DNA from: Bacteroidia bacterium
GTDB taxonomy: Bacteria; Bacteroidota; Bacteroidia; J057
Direction of reading: 5' to 3'
NCBI GenBank assembly: GCA_022760475.1
Contig: JALEFZ010000055.1
Span: forward strand, 186,001-250,000
Length of the DNA: 64,000 nucleotides
In this document: positions 19,341-28,438 of the stretch, in pieces
How positions within the stretch are numbered: position 1 is the stretch's first letter
Layout: every line of letters starts with the position of its first letter
Position numbers and translations under genes: made by a program
Notes under the pieces: model-generated
Database searches by the model: none
The model's input: only the letters and a program-made list of their open reading frames with translations
What the model was told of the DNA's origin: nothing

Positions 19341-19373
19341 AAACCCGCTTCGGTAAAAAACCAAAACGGGTTT
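19341..19373 (-). terminator. probable intrinsic terminator after frr
   Basis: The arms AAACCCG (19341-19347) and CGGGTTT (19367-19373) enclose an inner pairing of GG and CC around an A-rich loop. On the minus strand the stem runs into TTTTTC. It lies 25 bp beyond the frr stop and upstream of the DUF368 start. Confidence 0.65.
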
Positions 19374-19397
19374 GTTTTATGCTGATTGAGAAGTAGG

Positions 19398-19958
19398 TTA
19401 TACAGTCATGATCTGCGCTTCTTTTTCCTTGATTTTATCTTCAATTTTGTTGACAAAATTGTTGGTCAGATCCTGAATTTTCTTCTCAGCAGTTTTAACT
19501 TCATCCTCGGAAAATCCTTCTTTCTGCATTTTTTTCAACTGCGCATTAGCCTTTTGTCTAATACTTCTGATGCTTGTTTTTGCATTCTCACCTTCGTCTT
19601 TGGCCTGGCGAACAAGCTGCTTTCTTCTCTCCTCATTCAATGCTGGAATTGGGATTCTAACAAGATCCCCATCACTGGTAGGATTCAGGCCAAGGTTAGC
19701 ATCGCGAATGGCCTTTTCAATGGCTGGTATAAGGCTTTTTTCCCAAGGAGTAACGGTCAACATCCTGGCATCAGCTACAGAAACGTTCCCAACCTGATTG
19801 ATAGGGGTTGGACTCCCATAATAATCCACACGGACGTCGCTAAGCATTGCAGGATTTGCTTTCCCTGTACGGATTTTCAATAATTGAGAATTAATAAATT
19901 CCAGGGCGCCTTCCATCTCCATTTGGCCCATTTCAATAATTTCACTGATATCTTCCAT
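19398..19958 (-). CDS. frr: ribosome recycling factor
   Basis: RRF, with EF-G, splits post-termination ribosomes. The 186-aa length and the whole sequence pattern fit the family: the N-terminal helix with QMEMEGALEFINSQLLKIRTGKANPAML, the YYGSPTPINQVGNVSV loop, MLTVTPWEKSL, GLNPTSDGDLVRIPIPALNEERRK, and a long C-terminal helix. The usual neighbour pyrH is not adjacent here; gatB lies 116 bp upstream on the same strand. Confidence 0.96.
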   Translation of the reverse strand: MEDISEIIEMGQMEMEGALEFINSQLLKIRTGKANPAMLSDVRVDYYGSPTPINQVGNVSVADARMLTVTPWEKSLIPAIEKAIRDANLGLNPTSDGDLVRIPIPALNEERRKQLVRQAKDEGENAKTSIRSIRQKANAQLKKMQKEGFSEDEVKTAEKKIQDLTNNFVNKIEDKIKEKEAQIMTV

Positions 19959-20073
19959 GACTCAATTGTTAATCGATCAACTTAGTTGTACTCAAAAGTA
20001 AGATATTAGCAAAAAGTTTCCAATTGGCTAAATAAGAGTATGTCAATGAAATTTTTAGGCTGCACAGTGAAAT

Positions 20074-21522
20074 TTAAAATTTTGCAATAAGTCGACGCAG
20101 GACTTCATTTACTTTCTTTGGATTGGCCTTTCCTTTGCTTGCCTTCATAATTTTGCCTACAAAAAATCCTTGTAATTTCTTTTGGCCGGACTTGAAGCGC
20201 TCAGTCTCATTAGGGTTCTCTTTTAAGATTTTAAGGATCAACTCTTCGAGTTCATCTTCATTATTCTCTTGGATGAGGTCATGTTCTTTGGCAATTTCTT
20301 TGATGCCTTCGTTTGGACTTGCCAACATTAAAGTAAATGCTTTTTCCCTGGCGAGGTGCCTGGTAATTTTTCCTTCCAAGATCATGCTAAGGAGTTCAGC
20401 CAACTTATGAACTTCCAAGGGAAATTCAGCTATAGAGATGTTTTCTTCATTCAAGTGTGCTTTTACAGGACCCAGTATCCAGTTTAATGCTTCCTTAAAA
20501 TTTCCTGTTATAGCTGATAATTGGTCGAAGTAATCAGCAAGTTTTTGATCTTCGATCAGAGTCAGGGCTTCGTTGTGAGCGATTTGGTTTTTCCTGTAAT
20601 CCTGGTATCGTTTAGAGGATAATTTGGGCAGTACTCTTTTTACCTTGTCCAGGTTTTCTGGAGATATTTTTATGGGCAGCAAATCGGGTTCAGGAAAATA
20701 GCGGTAATCATCCGCTGACTCCTTATCTCTCATGGAAGATGTTCTGCCATTTGATGGATTAAAGGTTCTGGTCTCCTGAATAATTTTTTTACCTTCTTGG
20801 AGGTATTCTGTTTGTCGTTTTATTTCGAATTCGAGGGCTTTAGTCAGAAAGGAAAAGGAGTTGATATTCTTGATTTCTACCCTTGTACCCAGTTCTTTTT
20901 GCTCCCAGGGCTTAAGAGATACATTGGCATCACACCTAAGGTTTCCTTCTTGCATATTTCCATCAGAAATCCCTAGGTATCGAACGATTCTCCGCATTTC
21001 CATGAGGAGGGCTGCGGCATCCTCGGGGCTTTCCAGATCAGGTTGGGTTACCAACTCAAGAAGGCCAGCCCCTGCTCGATTCAAATCGACCATAGAATAA
21101 TGAGGCGAAAGCTCATGAATTGACTTTCCAGCATCTTCTTCAAGGTGAATGTGGTGAATCCGAATTTCTTTGATGTTTCCTTGGTTATCTGGAAACTGCA
21201 CCTTACCAGGCCCGCAAATGGGTTTGGCATCTTGTGATATCTGATAACCTTTCGGAAGGTCCGGATAGAAGTAGTTTTTTCTATCAAAATAGGTTGGACT
21301 TTGGATAGAACAATCCAATGCGAGCCCCAACTTTATGGCTGATTGAATGGCTGCTTCATTGATCCTAGGTAAACTTCCAGGATGAGCCATACTCACTAGA
21401 GAAACCTGATGGTTGGGTTTTTGCCCGAAAGAGAACTTCTCAGGAGCAAAAATCTTGCTTTGGGTGGATAGTTGAATGTGTATCTCTAAGCCTATGACTG
21501 TTTGATATGGGGTCTGAACCAT
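20074..21522 (-). CDS. gatB: aspartyl/glutamyl-tRNA amidotransferase subunit B
   Basis: GatB is the kinase/tRNA-binding subunit of GatCAB, which amidates misacylated Glu-tRNA(Gln) or Asp-tRNA(Asn). From the ATG at 21522 the protein is 482 aa. It starts MVQTPYQTVIGLEIHIQLST and carries the family segments YFDRKNYFYPDLPKGYQ, HLEEDAGKS, DLNRAGAGLLELVTQPD and DYRYFPEPDLLP. A C-terminal YqeY-like tail domain follows. The longer frame to 21618 is unlikely because it would run through the ferredoxin terminator. gatA and gatC are not in the window. Confidence 0.94.
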   Translation of the reverse strand: MVQTPYQTVIGLEIHIQLSTQSKIFAPEKFSFGQKPNHQVSLVSMAHPGSLPRINEAAIQSAIKLGLALDCSIQSPTYFDRKNYFYPDLPKGYQISQDAKPICGPGKVQFPDNQGNIKEIRIHHIHLEEDAGKSIHELSPHYSMVDLNRAGAGLLELVTQPDLESPEDAAALLMEMRRIVRYLGISDGNMQEGNLRCDANVSLKPWEQKELGTRVEIKNINSFSFLTKALEFEIKRQTEYLQEGKKIIQETRTFNPSNGRTSSMRDKESADDYRYFPEPDLLPIKISPENLDKVKRVLPKLSSKRYQDYRKNQIAHNEALTLIEDQKLADYFDQLSAITGNFKEALNWILGPVKAHLNEENISIAEFPLEVHKLAELLSMILEGKITRHLAREKAFTLMLASPNEGIKEIAKEHDLIQENNEDELEELILKILKENPNETERFKSGQKKLQGFFVGKIMKASKGKANPKKVNEVLRRLIAKF

Positions 21523-21580
21523 AAGAGAAAATTGCGATTGTTCTAACAGACAGGCACCCAATTTATGAATTCCAAAATAA

Positions 21581-21606
21581 AAAAGCTCTCCATAAGGAAA
21601 GCTTTT
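21581..21606 (-). terminator. intrinsic terminator after the ferredoxin gene
   Basis: The arms AAAAGCTCTCC (21581-21591) and GGAAAGCTTTT (21596-21606) pair with one mismatch around a 4-nt loop. On the minus strand the stem is followed by TTTTTTATTTT. It lies just past the ferredoxin stop and upstream of the preferred gatB start. Confidence 0.75.
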
Positions 21607-21628
21607 AATTTTGAACAAGTAATTTTAA

Positions 21629-22018
<390 letters not shown>

Positions 22019-22073
22019 TCATCTAGTGAACACAACGATTCTTAACTAAGTTTTGTTCCTAAATACCTATTGA

Positions 22074-23087
22074 ATGAATATTGTTCCCCGAAAAGATTGG
22101 ATTGATAGCCTGGTTAGACTGGGAGAAAATTTAAATATAGAGCAAGTTCCACATGAAATAATTGACATTGCCCTTGAGGGTAATCCCTGGTTTACAAAGT
22201 ATTATATAGAGAAAGCGCTAGAGGGAATAAGGCCTTGGCTAGAAATTGAACAATTGAAAAGTTTTGTTGAGCCCTACAATTATGCTTCAGAGGTTGACCG
22301 AAAAATAAATCTTGGAATTATTGCTGCCGGGAACATTCCTTTTGTGGGCTTTCATGATGTCATTTGTGGGATACTTAGTGGTCACAAATTGTCTTTAAAA
22401 TTATCTCATCAAGATAAATTTTTAATGACTTGGCTTATCAACGAGTGGAAAAAGATAATCCCTGGATTAAAAGACTATTTGAGGCTGGTTGATCAGCTTA
22501 ACAACATGGATTTTTTAATTGCCACTGGTAGCAACAATACAGCTCGATATTTTGAATCCAATTTTCATTCTATTCCTAAGCTGATAAGAAAGAACAGGTA
22601 CTCAATTGCTGTTTTAGGCAGTCAAACTACTGATAATGAGATTGAAAGCCTTTGCGAAGATATGTTGCTTTATAATGGCTTGGGATGTAGAAATGTAAGT
22701 AACCTGATTCTTTTAGATGGATTTGAATGGCAGAGGTTACAAAAAAAGTTAGAAAAATATCCCATTTCAAAGGTAAACTCGAATTATTTGGAACGCATTT
22801 TGTTTGAAAGTACCCGAAAAGGGGTAATTACACAGGAATATATTACTTCAAAATTTGGATTGTTTTTCTTTGGTATTAAGCCTCGGGCAATGGAAATGGG
22901 ATACTTCAATGTCATTGCTCTAAAAGATCAAGAGGATTTGAATCAGGCTTTATCAAACCATCAGGAGGAGATTCAAATAATTGTTGGTCAAGATATTCCT
23001 TATGGATCTTCACAAAACCCTGCATTGCACGATTTTGCAGATGGGGTAGATACCATGAAAATATTAACCGAAAGCTGGTTTAAATAA
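22074..23087 (+). CDS. LuxC-family acyl-CoA reductase
   Basis: This 337-aa protein is of the LuxC acyl-CoA reductase family, related to aldehyde dehydrogenases. The segments are KINLGIIAAGNIPFVGFHD (nucleotide-binding region), FLIATGSNNTARYFES, and the catalytic Cys in YNGLGCRNVSN near residue 205. LuxC enzymes reduce acyl thioesters to aldehydes with NADPH. There are no lux genes here, so bioluminescence is not implied; in Bacteroidota this family often sits next to a dicluster ferredoxin, as here in divergent orientation. The physiological substrate is unknown. A weak inverted repeat lies downstream. Confidence 0.85.
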   Translation: MNIVPRKDWIDSLVRLGENLNIEQVPHEIIDIALEGNPWFTKYYIEKALEGIRPWLEIEQLKSFVEPYNYASEVDRKINLGIIAAGNIPFVGFHDVICGILSGHKLSLKLSHQDKFLMTWLINEWKKIIPGLKDYLRLVDQLNNMDFLIATGSNNTARYFESNFHSIPKLIRKNRYSIAVLGSQTTDNEIESLCEDMLLYNGLGCRNVSNLILLDGFEWQRLQKKLEKYPISKVNSNYLERILFESTRKGVITQEYITSKFGLFFFGIKPRAMEMGYFNVIALKDQEDLNQALSNHQEEIQIIVGQDIPYGSSQNPALHDFADGVDTMKILTESWFK

Positions 23088-23204
23088 CTTCTGTTAGATT
23101 TGAGGATTTCTCTCATATGATCCAGCAAAAAAAAATTGATTGTTTGTAATCAAAGAGTTTAAGATCCCGGTTGCCCCTCAAAATTTGCCATTTTCGAAAG
23201 AATA

Positions 23205-23238
23205 ATTCCAATTGGCCTATCAATAGGTCCTCTGGAAT
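23205..23238. repeat. imperfect inverted repeat in the luxC-caspase gap
   Basis: ATTCCA...GGCCTAT pairs with ATAGGTC...TGGAAT with a 3x3 internal loop. It has no following T-run, so it is not a convincing terminator. It could be a protein-binding dyad or mRNA structure upstream of the caspase-like gene. The surrounding gap of 225 bp shows nothing else I can name. Confidence 0.4.
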
Positions 23239-23313
23239 AGAAAGTATAAATAAATTAGCCCTAATAAAGTCCATTTAAAGGATTTTCCAGGTAGTAAAAA
23301 GCTGAGAGGATTT

Positions 23314-25038
23314 ATGAGATTCAACATTTCTACCATCACCGCTTATTTCGTCGCCCTAATTGCCTTTGCAATCGGAATGAGCAGCTTACATGCCCAAAGC
23401 TCCTGGGTACCAAGTAAGCATTACGGTATCCCCTCCAAGGATAAGCATGCCATATTTTATGATGACTTTGATGACAACCGCAATAAGTGGGATGTCGGAT
23501 CTGTCTATCTGGTAGAGCATATTGGGGATGGGGACTACTATTGCGCATCCAGAAATGACCACACTTATACCAAACGTCGTCCAATTTCCATGAATAATTC
23601 TGGAAATTATGAAGTAGAGATGAGGATCAGGTTTGTGAAAGGAGCTTCACACAGAATGACCGGCCTTACATTCGGTAGAGATGTGAGAGGTAGTGAATAC
23701 AATTTCTTCTTTAATGCCCAGCAACAATTTAGAATTTCGAAATACGATCGTGGTAGAACTCATGACTACCAGAAGTGGAGATATTCCAAGTACCTACAAA
23801 AGCATGCGTACAACACATTAATGATTCGCAAGGTTGCTGATCATTGGTACTTCTTCATTAATCAGAATTTGGTAGCTCATATGCCAGCCAAAAAATTGTT
23901 CGGGAATGAGTTTGGCTTTACCATTGATGGACACATGGCAGTCGAGGTTGACTACCTTAGGGTATCTGAGATCAAGAGCATCGACCATATCGGTCCTGAC
24001 CTCACCATGATCTATCCTAACGTTCAGGATAGGGCAACTATAAGAATCGCAGATTCCAAGCAAAGAATCGAGGGAAAAGTTTATGATGTATCGGGAATCA
24101 AGAGTGTAACCATTAATGGACACGAAATAAGCGTAGATGAAAACGGTATTTTTGCTGCTTCTCTAAAACTTCCAAGCAAAGTAGTTCCGATCAAAATTGT
24201 CGCTAAGGATCGCTTCGAAAATATTACAAAGAAAGTCTTCACCTTAGAATACCAACCAGCAGTAGCCGAGCTTACCAATGGGCCGAACGCAGAGGGAATG
24301 TCTTACGGAACCGCTTACGAAAATGGCGTAAGGCAGAATAGAGGGAAAAATTATCTCTTACTGATTGGTGTAAATCAATACCAGCACTGGAATACTCTTC
24401 ACAATGCAGTAAAAGATTGTAGAGATCTGGCAGACGTATTAACAAGAGACTATCAGTTTGCTCCCGAGAATGTGATCACTCTTTTCAACGAGGAAGCCAC
24501 GCGTGAGAATATCCTCGAAACATTCGAACAACTTCAAGAAACCATCTCTCCTGACGATAATTTACTTATCTATTATGCAGGACACGGTTTCTATGACAGC
24601 TATTCACAGCTAGGATACTGGGTACCTATGGAAGCAAGACAAAATAAAATTCCTGACTTCATCAGAAACTCGACTATTCACGATTACCTAAGGACGATCA
24701 ACACCAAGCATACATTCCTGATTGCAGACGCTTGTTATGCAGGTTCATTATTCGCCACGGCTTCTCGCGGAATGCTGGATGACAGCCATCGCTCTCGTTG
24801 GGCATTTACATCTGGCGATATTGAGAAAGTTTGGGATGGACAGCCAGGACAAAACAGCCCATTTGCTAGTCAACTGATCCGCTTCCTAAGGAACAACAGA
24901 AAAGATAAGCTCCCAGCTAATGAACTTATCAAGTCAGTAGGAACTGTTGTACAGAGAATGACTGCTCAGACACCTCAAGGTAGCCCCCTTAAGCAAGCGG
25001 GTGATGACGGTGGAGTATTCATGTTCTACAGAAAATAA
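23314..25038 (+). CDS. secreted caspase-fold protease with lectin-like and Ig-like domains
   Basis: This 574-aa protein has a signal peptide (residues 1 to about 28, ending SLHAQS). A concanavalin/LamG-like (DUF1080-type) beta-sandwich spans residues about 40-220 (FYDDFDDNRNKW, GYWVP-free), followed by an Ig-like segment at about 230-315 and a C14 caspase domain from about 345. The catalytic dyad is visible: His-424 in YYAGHGFYDS and Cys-474 in IADACYAGSLF. It starts LLIGVNQYQHW and contains AVKDCRDLADVL, as in bacterial orthocaspases. Secretion suggests extracellular or periplasmic action; substrate and trigger are unknown. A strong terminator follows, so it is probably monocistronic. Confidence 0.88.
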   Translation: MRFNISTITAYFVALIAFAIGMSSLHAQSSWVPSKHYGIPSKDKHAIFYDDFDDNRNKWDVGSVYLVEHIGDGDYYCASRNDHTYTKRRPISMNNSGNYEVEMRIRFVKGASHRMTGLTFGRDVRGSEYNFFFNAQQQFRISKYDRGRTHDYQKWRYSKYLQKHAYNTLMIRKVADHWYFFINQNLVAHMPAKKLFGNEFGFTIDGHMAVEVDYLRVSEIKSIDHIGPDLTMIYPNVQDRATIRIADSKQRIEGKVYDVSGIKSVTINGHEISVDENGIFAASLKLPSKVVPIKIVAKDRFENITKKVFTLEYQPAVAELTNGPNAEGMSYGTAYENGVRQNRGKNYLLLIGVNQYQHWNTLHNAVKDCRDLADVLTRDYQFAPENVITLFNEEATRENILETFEQLQETISPDDNLLIYYAGHGFYDSYSQLGYWVPMEARQNKIPDFIRNSTIHDYLRTINTKHTFLIADACYAGSLFATASRGMLDDSHRSRWAFTSGDIEKVWDGQPGQNSPFASQLIRFLRNNRKDKLPANELIKSVGTVVQRMTAQTPQGSPLKQAGDDGGVFMFYRK

Positions 25039-25056
25039 GTATCAAAAATAGAAAGC

Positions 25057-25089
25057 AAAAGGCCTTCAGATTTCTGAAGGCCTTTTTTT
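25057..25089 (+). terminator. strong intrinsic terminator after the caspase-like gene
   Basis: Perfect 14-bp arms AAAAGGCCTTCAGA (25057-25070) and TCTGAAGGCCTTTT (25073-25086) with a 2-nt spacer, followed by more T. It ends the caspase transcript 19 bp after the stop. Confidence 0.9.
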
Positions 25090-25215
25090 ATTTCTATTGA
25101 ATATAAATTAGCCAGAAAAGGAAATGACAATAATTTTTGCTCATTTTATGGAATCCCACCTTTCTTTTTATCTTAAACGTAGATAGCAAAAAAATTCCCC
25201 TTTTCCGGGCCGCGA

Positions 25216-25812
25216 ATGTTGCTGAGAAGACGCAAAAATATCAAGGACTTATCGGATGAAGAGCTGGCACTGAACTACAGGACCAGCCAGGAGAGTATGT
25301 ATGTAGGTGAACTCTATGAGAGGTATACCCACATTGTGTATTTGGTGTGCATGAAGTACGTCAAAAATGAGGGGGAAAGCGAAGATCTTTCCATGCAGGT
25401 TTTTGAAAAGTTGATGGTTGATTTGGCAAAATATGAAGTTCGATCCTTCAAGTATTGGCTTCATACGGTTACAAAAAATCATTGCCTGGCCTATTTGGAA
25501 AAGAAGAAAAAGCATCGAAGGACAACAGAAGAATTGAAGGAGGAGATAAGTACTTCTGAGGAACTGATTCCACAGGCTTATCAGGATGTACTGGATCGCG
25601 AGTTGACCTTAGAGCGATTGGAGAATGCGATAACATACCTCAAGGATGCGCAGAGGGTATGCATTGAGCTTTTTTATCTACAAAAGAAATCTTATCAGGA
25701 AGTAGCTGAAATGACAGGCTACAGCTTGAAGCAGGTAAAAAGCTACATTCAAAATGGAAAACGCAATTTGAAAATACATTTAACTAATAGTTCTGTAGAC
25801 AATCCTTCGTAG
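25216..25812 (+). CDS. ECF-type RNA polymerase sigma factor
   Basis: This 198-aa sigma-70 family protein shows region 2 (residues about 25-90: LYERYTHIVYLVCMKYVKN, SEDLSMQVFEKLM, FKYWLHTVTKNHC) and region 4 (about 130-190: LKDAQRVCIELFYLQKKSYQEVAEMTGYS, QVKSYIQNGKRNL). It lacks regions 1 and 3, as ECF factors do. It is followed 26 bp later by a membrane protein with an anti-sigma-like N-terminus, the usual operon partner. The promoters it serves cannot be named from the sequence. Confidence 0.88.
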   Translation: MLLRRRKNIKDLSDEELALNYRTSQESMYVGELYERYTHIVYLVCMKYVKNEGESEDLSMQVFEKLMVDLAKYEVRSFKYWLHTVTKNHCLAYLEKKKKHRRTTEELKEEISTSEELIPQAYQDVLDRELTLERLENAITYLKDAQRVCIELFYLQKKSYQEVAEMTGYSLKQVKSYIQNGKRNLKIHLTNSSVDNPS

Positions 25813-25838
25813 GGATTTCATTATTTATTTGCCAAAAA

Positions 25839-27215
25839 ATGGTACCTGAGTTAGAAAAATTGGAGCGGTATATATCCGGTGAATTGGATTCATCGGAGAG
25901 AGAGGCGTTGGAAGAATTACTGAGGGAAGATCCCATGCTGGCTGATGCTGTCGATGGATTGAGAGACATCGAGGACATGGAGCAAGCCAAGGCAAGTTTA
26001 GCCAGGCTATATCGAACCAATCGTGATCGACTCAATTTTAGGCAAAAGAAACGTGAACAATTGATTAAAAGGCAATCACGGGTTGCCATTCAGAATAATC
26101 AACCCTTGTTTATAGGCATTGCTGCTGGACTGCTTATCTTGATTGTTAGTGTTTTTGTAATTGGTAGGCTGGATAAAAAAGATAGAATAATTAATGAAGG
26201 TACCTACATTGCCCAAAATAATACTGAGAAAGAAGTGCTCCCGGTTTTGCCACTTGATACTGTTAATCTTGATGCAAACAAGCTTTCAAATGAAGCTGAA
26301 AAAGTTGATTTCAAAGCGAATGAAAGTATACTTTCAGACAAAAACATAAATCTCAATAAGGGGGATTCTAGTGGCTCCTTTAGCAATACTAATTTAAAGC
26401 CTTCTAAGCCCAATACCAGAAATAGTGCAAGTACAAAGAAAAAAGAAAAATTAGACCCATTCCTTGCCATGAATGAGGAGAGGGTACTGGATGAAACTGA
26501 TGATGATTATTCTGATATCAGAAAAGATGTAGTTGCTGAAGAAGATGATTTTGGTTCAGGGAGCCTAAAAGAGGAAGAATCGAATAAAAATCTTTTTCAG
26601 AAGGAAAGAATACAATCGCAAAATAAAGCAGCCACAGGCAGCGATCTTACAAAGCCTCAAAAATTATTTGAAAGAAAACCAGATCTTGATTCCGAGTATA
26701 AATCCTTGCCTGGGGCGGTTGATACCATATTTGTAGGGGATGAGGATGAGTCTATTCCTCCAGTTATATCCCGGGCTGATTCATTGTATATAGATTATTA
26801 TGGAGATCCTGGCAAGGTGGGGGAATATCTAAATGTTTCCGGGAAGAAACTTAAAGCTCAAGCTATAACTCAATTGCTATTTGAAGGAGTGGATGCACTC
26901 AGAAATAATGATTATAGTGCAGCAAGAAATAAATTTAAAGAGGTGATTTTGAGTTCTCCACACAATGTCACAGCCTTCTTCTATCTAGGGGAAACTGAAC
27001 TTATGGCTGGAAACTTTAAAGAAGCTGTAAGGTATTTCAGGCATAACCTGGATTATCCTGCAGCACCTGTTTATGATGAGAATAAATGGTTGCTGGCGCG
27101 TGCATATCTTGGTGCTGAAAAAAATAAGCCTGCCAAACGCCTGCTGGAAGAAATTGTAGGTTCCGAGTCCCGTTTCCGTGATCAAGCACTTAGGCAATTG
27201 GAAGATTTGCAGTAA
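25839..27215 (+). CDS. membrane protein with anti-sigma-like N-terminus and periplasmic TPR domain
   Basis: This 458-aa protein sits directly after the ECF sigma gene. Residues 1-45 (ELEKLERYISGELDSSEREALEELL) match the start of Bacteroidota anti-sigma factors without a zinc site, followed by a basic linker and one membrane helix (LFIGIAAGLLILIVSVFVIG, residues about 90-110). A long Ser/Asn/Asp-rich disordered stretch follows (about 120-340), then a TPR-like C-terminus (FEGVDALRNNDYSAARNKF, TAFFYLGETELMAGNFKEAV). The likely role is holding or tuning the sigma factor in response to periplasmic signals, by operon logic. Its frame runs on past scpA's upstream ATG region, 28 bp before the scpA start. 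Confidence 0.75.
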   Translation: MVPELEKLERYISGELDSSEREALEELLREDPMLADAVDGLRDIEDMEQAKASLARLYRTNRDRLNFRQKKREQLIKRQSRVAIQNNQPLFIGIAAGLLILIVSVFVIGRLDKKDRIINEGTYIAQNNTEKEVLPVLPLDTVNLDANKLSNEAEKVDFKANESILSDKNINLNKGDSSGSFSNTNLKPSKPNTRNSASTKKKEKLDPFLAMNEERVLDETDDDYSDIRKDVVAEEDDFGSGSLKEEESNKNLFQKERIQSQNKAATGSDLTKPQKLFERKPDLDSEYKSLPGAVDTIFVGDEDESIPPVISRADSLYIDYYGDPGKVGEYLNVSGKKLKAQAITQLLFEGVDALRNNDYSAARNKFKEVILSSPHNVTAFFYLGETELMAGNFKEAVRYFRHNLDYPAAPVYDENKWLLARAYLGAEKNKPAKRLLEEIVGSESRFRDQALRQLEDLQ

Positions 27216-27243
27216 ATTGCAGGTCGAACCTAGTGCTTTTTTG

Positions 27244-28035
27244 ATGGACGATAGTTACCGCATCCAATTACCGCAATTTGAAGGTCCCTTTGATCTGCTT
27301 CTTTTCTTTATTGAAAGGGACGAACTGGATATTCATGACATTCCCATTGCCCAAATTACCCAGGATTTCCTGGATTATATGCAGGAAATGAATGAGATGA
27401 ATATCGAATTGGCTGCGGAATTTATTCTGGTAGCCAGTACGCTTATGCGAATCAAGGCAAAGATGCTCCTTCCCCGCCCCGTACTGAATGAAGCTGGAGA
27501 AGTGATCGACCCGAGGGAAGAGCTGGTTCAGCGACTCCTTGAGTACAAGCGCTACAAAGAAGTCATTTCTGATATTGCACAACTGGAAGAAGCCCAGATG
27601 GAGAGGAATCCCAGGGGCTATGTCAAACCGGAGGAAAAGCTATTTCTCAAATCAGAATTTCCAGAGGAAGAACTCCATGGCCTTGACTTATACTCCATCC
27701 TGAAGGCTTTTAAGCGTATCTGGGAAAGGCACAATGAGAAAATACAAAGGCCACAGCATGTCATTCGAAAATACCCCTTTACCCTCAATCAGGTGAAGCA
27801 AAAACTTAGGGAAAGATTAGAAACGGTCGAAAAATTAGATTTTGCTCATTTTGTTCTGGAAGAAGGAAGTAAAATGTTTATGATTTTTGGCTTCTTATCT
27901 ATTCTGGAGTTGGTTCAAGTTCAGAAAATCGGGATCAATATTGGAGAGGGCTATAACAATTTTTGGGTGTATAAGATAGTTTCGCTGGATGAGGAAAGCG
28001 ATGAAGAAGAAGAGGCTGAGGAAAGTTATAAATAA
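27244..28035 (+). CDS. scpA: segregation and condensation protein A (kleisin of SMC-ScpAB)
   Basis: ScpA is the kleisin that bridges the SMC dimer heads and binds ScpB. The 263-aa protein from the ATG at 27244 has the canonical N-terminal domain (RIQLPQFEGPFDLLLFFIERDELDIHDIPI) and the helix AAEFILVASTLMRIKAKMLLP. A variable middle leads to a winged-helix C-terminus that ends acidic (EESDEEEEAEESYK). The longer frame from 27178 overlaps the TPR gene and lacks homology, so I reject it. scpB and smc are not adjacent. It lies tail-to-tail with the degenerate MukB-like operon. Confidence 0.92.
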   Translation: MDDSYRIQLPQFEGPFDLLLFFIERDELDIHDIPIAQITQDFLDYMQEMNEMNIELAAEFILVASTLMRIKAKMLLPRPVLNEAGEVIDPREELVQRLLEYKRYKEVISDIAQLEEAQMERNPRGYVKPEEKLFLKSEFPEEELHGLDLYSILKAFKRIWERHNEKIQRPQHVIRKYPFTLNQVKQKLRERLETVEKLDFAHFVLEEGSKMFMIFGFLSILELVQVQKIGINIGEGYNNFWVYKIVSLDEESDEEEEAEESYK

Positions 28036-28266
28036 TGTTACATCAAAATTTAGATATTTTTTGTTTCGATGGTTTGAGTTGGCAAAAAGTATCCCTCGCT
28101 AATTTGTTGGTAACCAAACACCCTTCCCTTTTTTCTTAAAAGTTCATACTGCCACCAAACATTTATTTTTTCCCATCAACTTTAAAAAATCTGAAAAAAT
28201 AGCAGAATCATACAGCTTGCGATATAGTTCATTTTTAGGATAATTTTTTTAATAAAATAAAAAAAG

Positions 28267-28274
28267 TACATTTG
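28267..28274 (+). promoter_or_regulatory. Bacteroidota-type -7 promoter element (TACATTTG)
   Basis: TACATTTG fits the TAnnTTTG -7 consensus of Bacteroidota housekeeping promoters. The -33 region is only an AT-rich stretch, without a clear TTG. It sits about 36-80 bp upstream of an isolated intrinsic terminator, so it would drive a transcript of only about 75 nt. Confidence 0.5.
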
Positions 28275-28280
28275 TGTATC

Positions 28281-28356
28281 GGCATTGCGCCGTATACAGA
28301 AGCTAGGGGTTAGGGTTGACTCTCCCGATAGGGATTGAGTCCCCTAATTTTTTTTT
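28281..28356 (+). ncRNA. candidate small RNA of about 75 nt
   Basis: A TAnnTTTG element is followed by a short G-rich single-stranded tract and a 15-bp stem with two small bulges, then nine T. There is no start codon with a usable frame between promoter and terminator. This is the layout of a small independent RNA gene. The alternative is that the terminator belongs to scpA, whose stop is 275 bp upstream. A further hairpin (28276-28297, GTATCGGC with GCCG and ATAC, one bulge) overlaps the promoter and would be transcribed only from an upstream start. No known RNA family is recognised. Confidence 0.45.
28310..28356 (+). terminator. strong intrinsic terminator (plus strand)
   Basis: TTAGGG (28310-28315), a TT bulge, GACTCTCCC (28318-28326), loop GATA, GGGA (28331-28334), a TT bulge and GAGTCCCCTAA (28337-28347) form a stem of 15 bp, followed by nine T (28348-28356). 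It works only for plus-strand transcription. It terminates either scpA or the small RNA candidate. Confidence 0.85.
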
Positions 28357-28438
28357 GAGGCTGTTCAAGCTATACTTTTGTGAATTTGAATGGGCTATCA
28401 ATAAGCTGGTTTTCTTCTTGCTTAAGGGCGTGCAAATT

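Larger units (their letters stand above)
28036..28438. other. 403-bp intergenic region between scpA and the MksB-like gene
   Basis: AT-rich with no credible open frame. It holds a promoter-like TACATTTG (28267-28274), a short structured segment and a strong plus-strand terminator (28310-28356), listed separately. The first 230 bp after scpA and the last 80 bp before the MksB-like stop show nothing I can name. Confidence 0.6.

Noticed and set aside
19386..19883. 165-aa plus-strand open frame
   Set aside because: Complement of frr; no independent homology.
22074..23087. LuxC as evidence of a bioluminescence operon
   Set aside because: No luxA, luxB, luxD or luxE is present; the family is widespread in non-luminous Bacteroidota.
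23314..25038. Caspase-like gene as part of a defence system
   Set aside because: No CRISPR, reverse transcriptase, sensor NTPase or other defence partner is nearby, and the protein is secreted.
28275..28300. GTATCGGC/GCCGTATAC hairpin as part of the small RNA
   Set aside because: Its 5' arm overlaps the spacer after the -7 element, so it would be only partly transcribed from that promoter. I kept it as a note, not as a feature.
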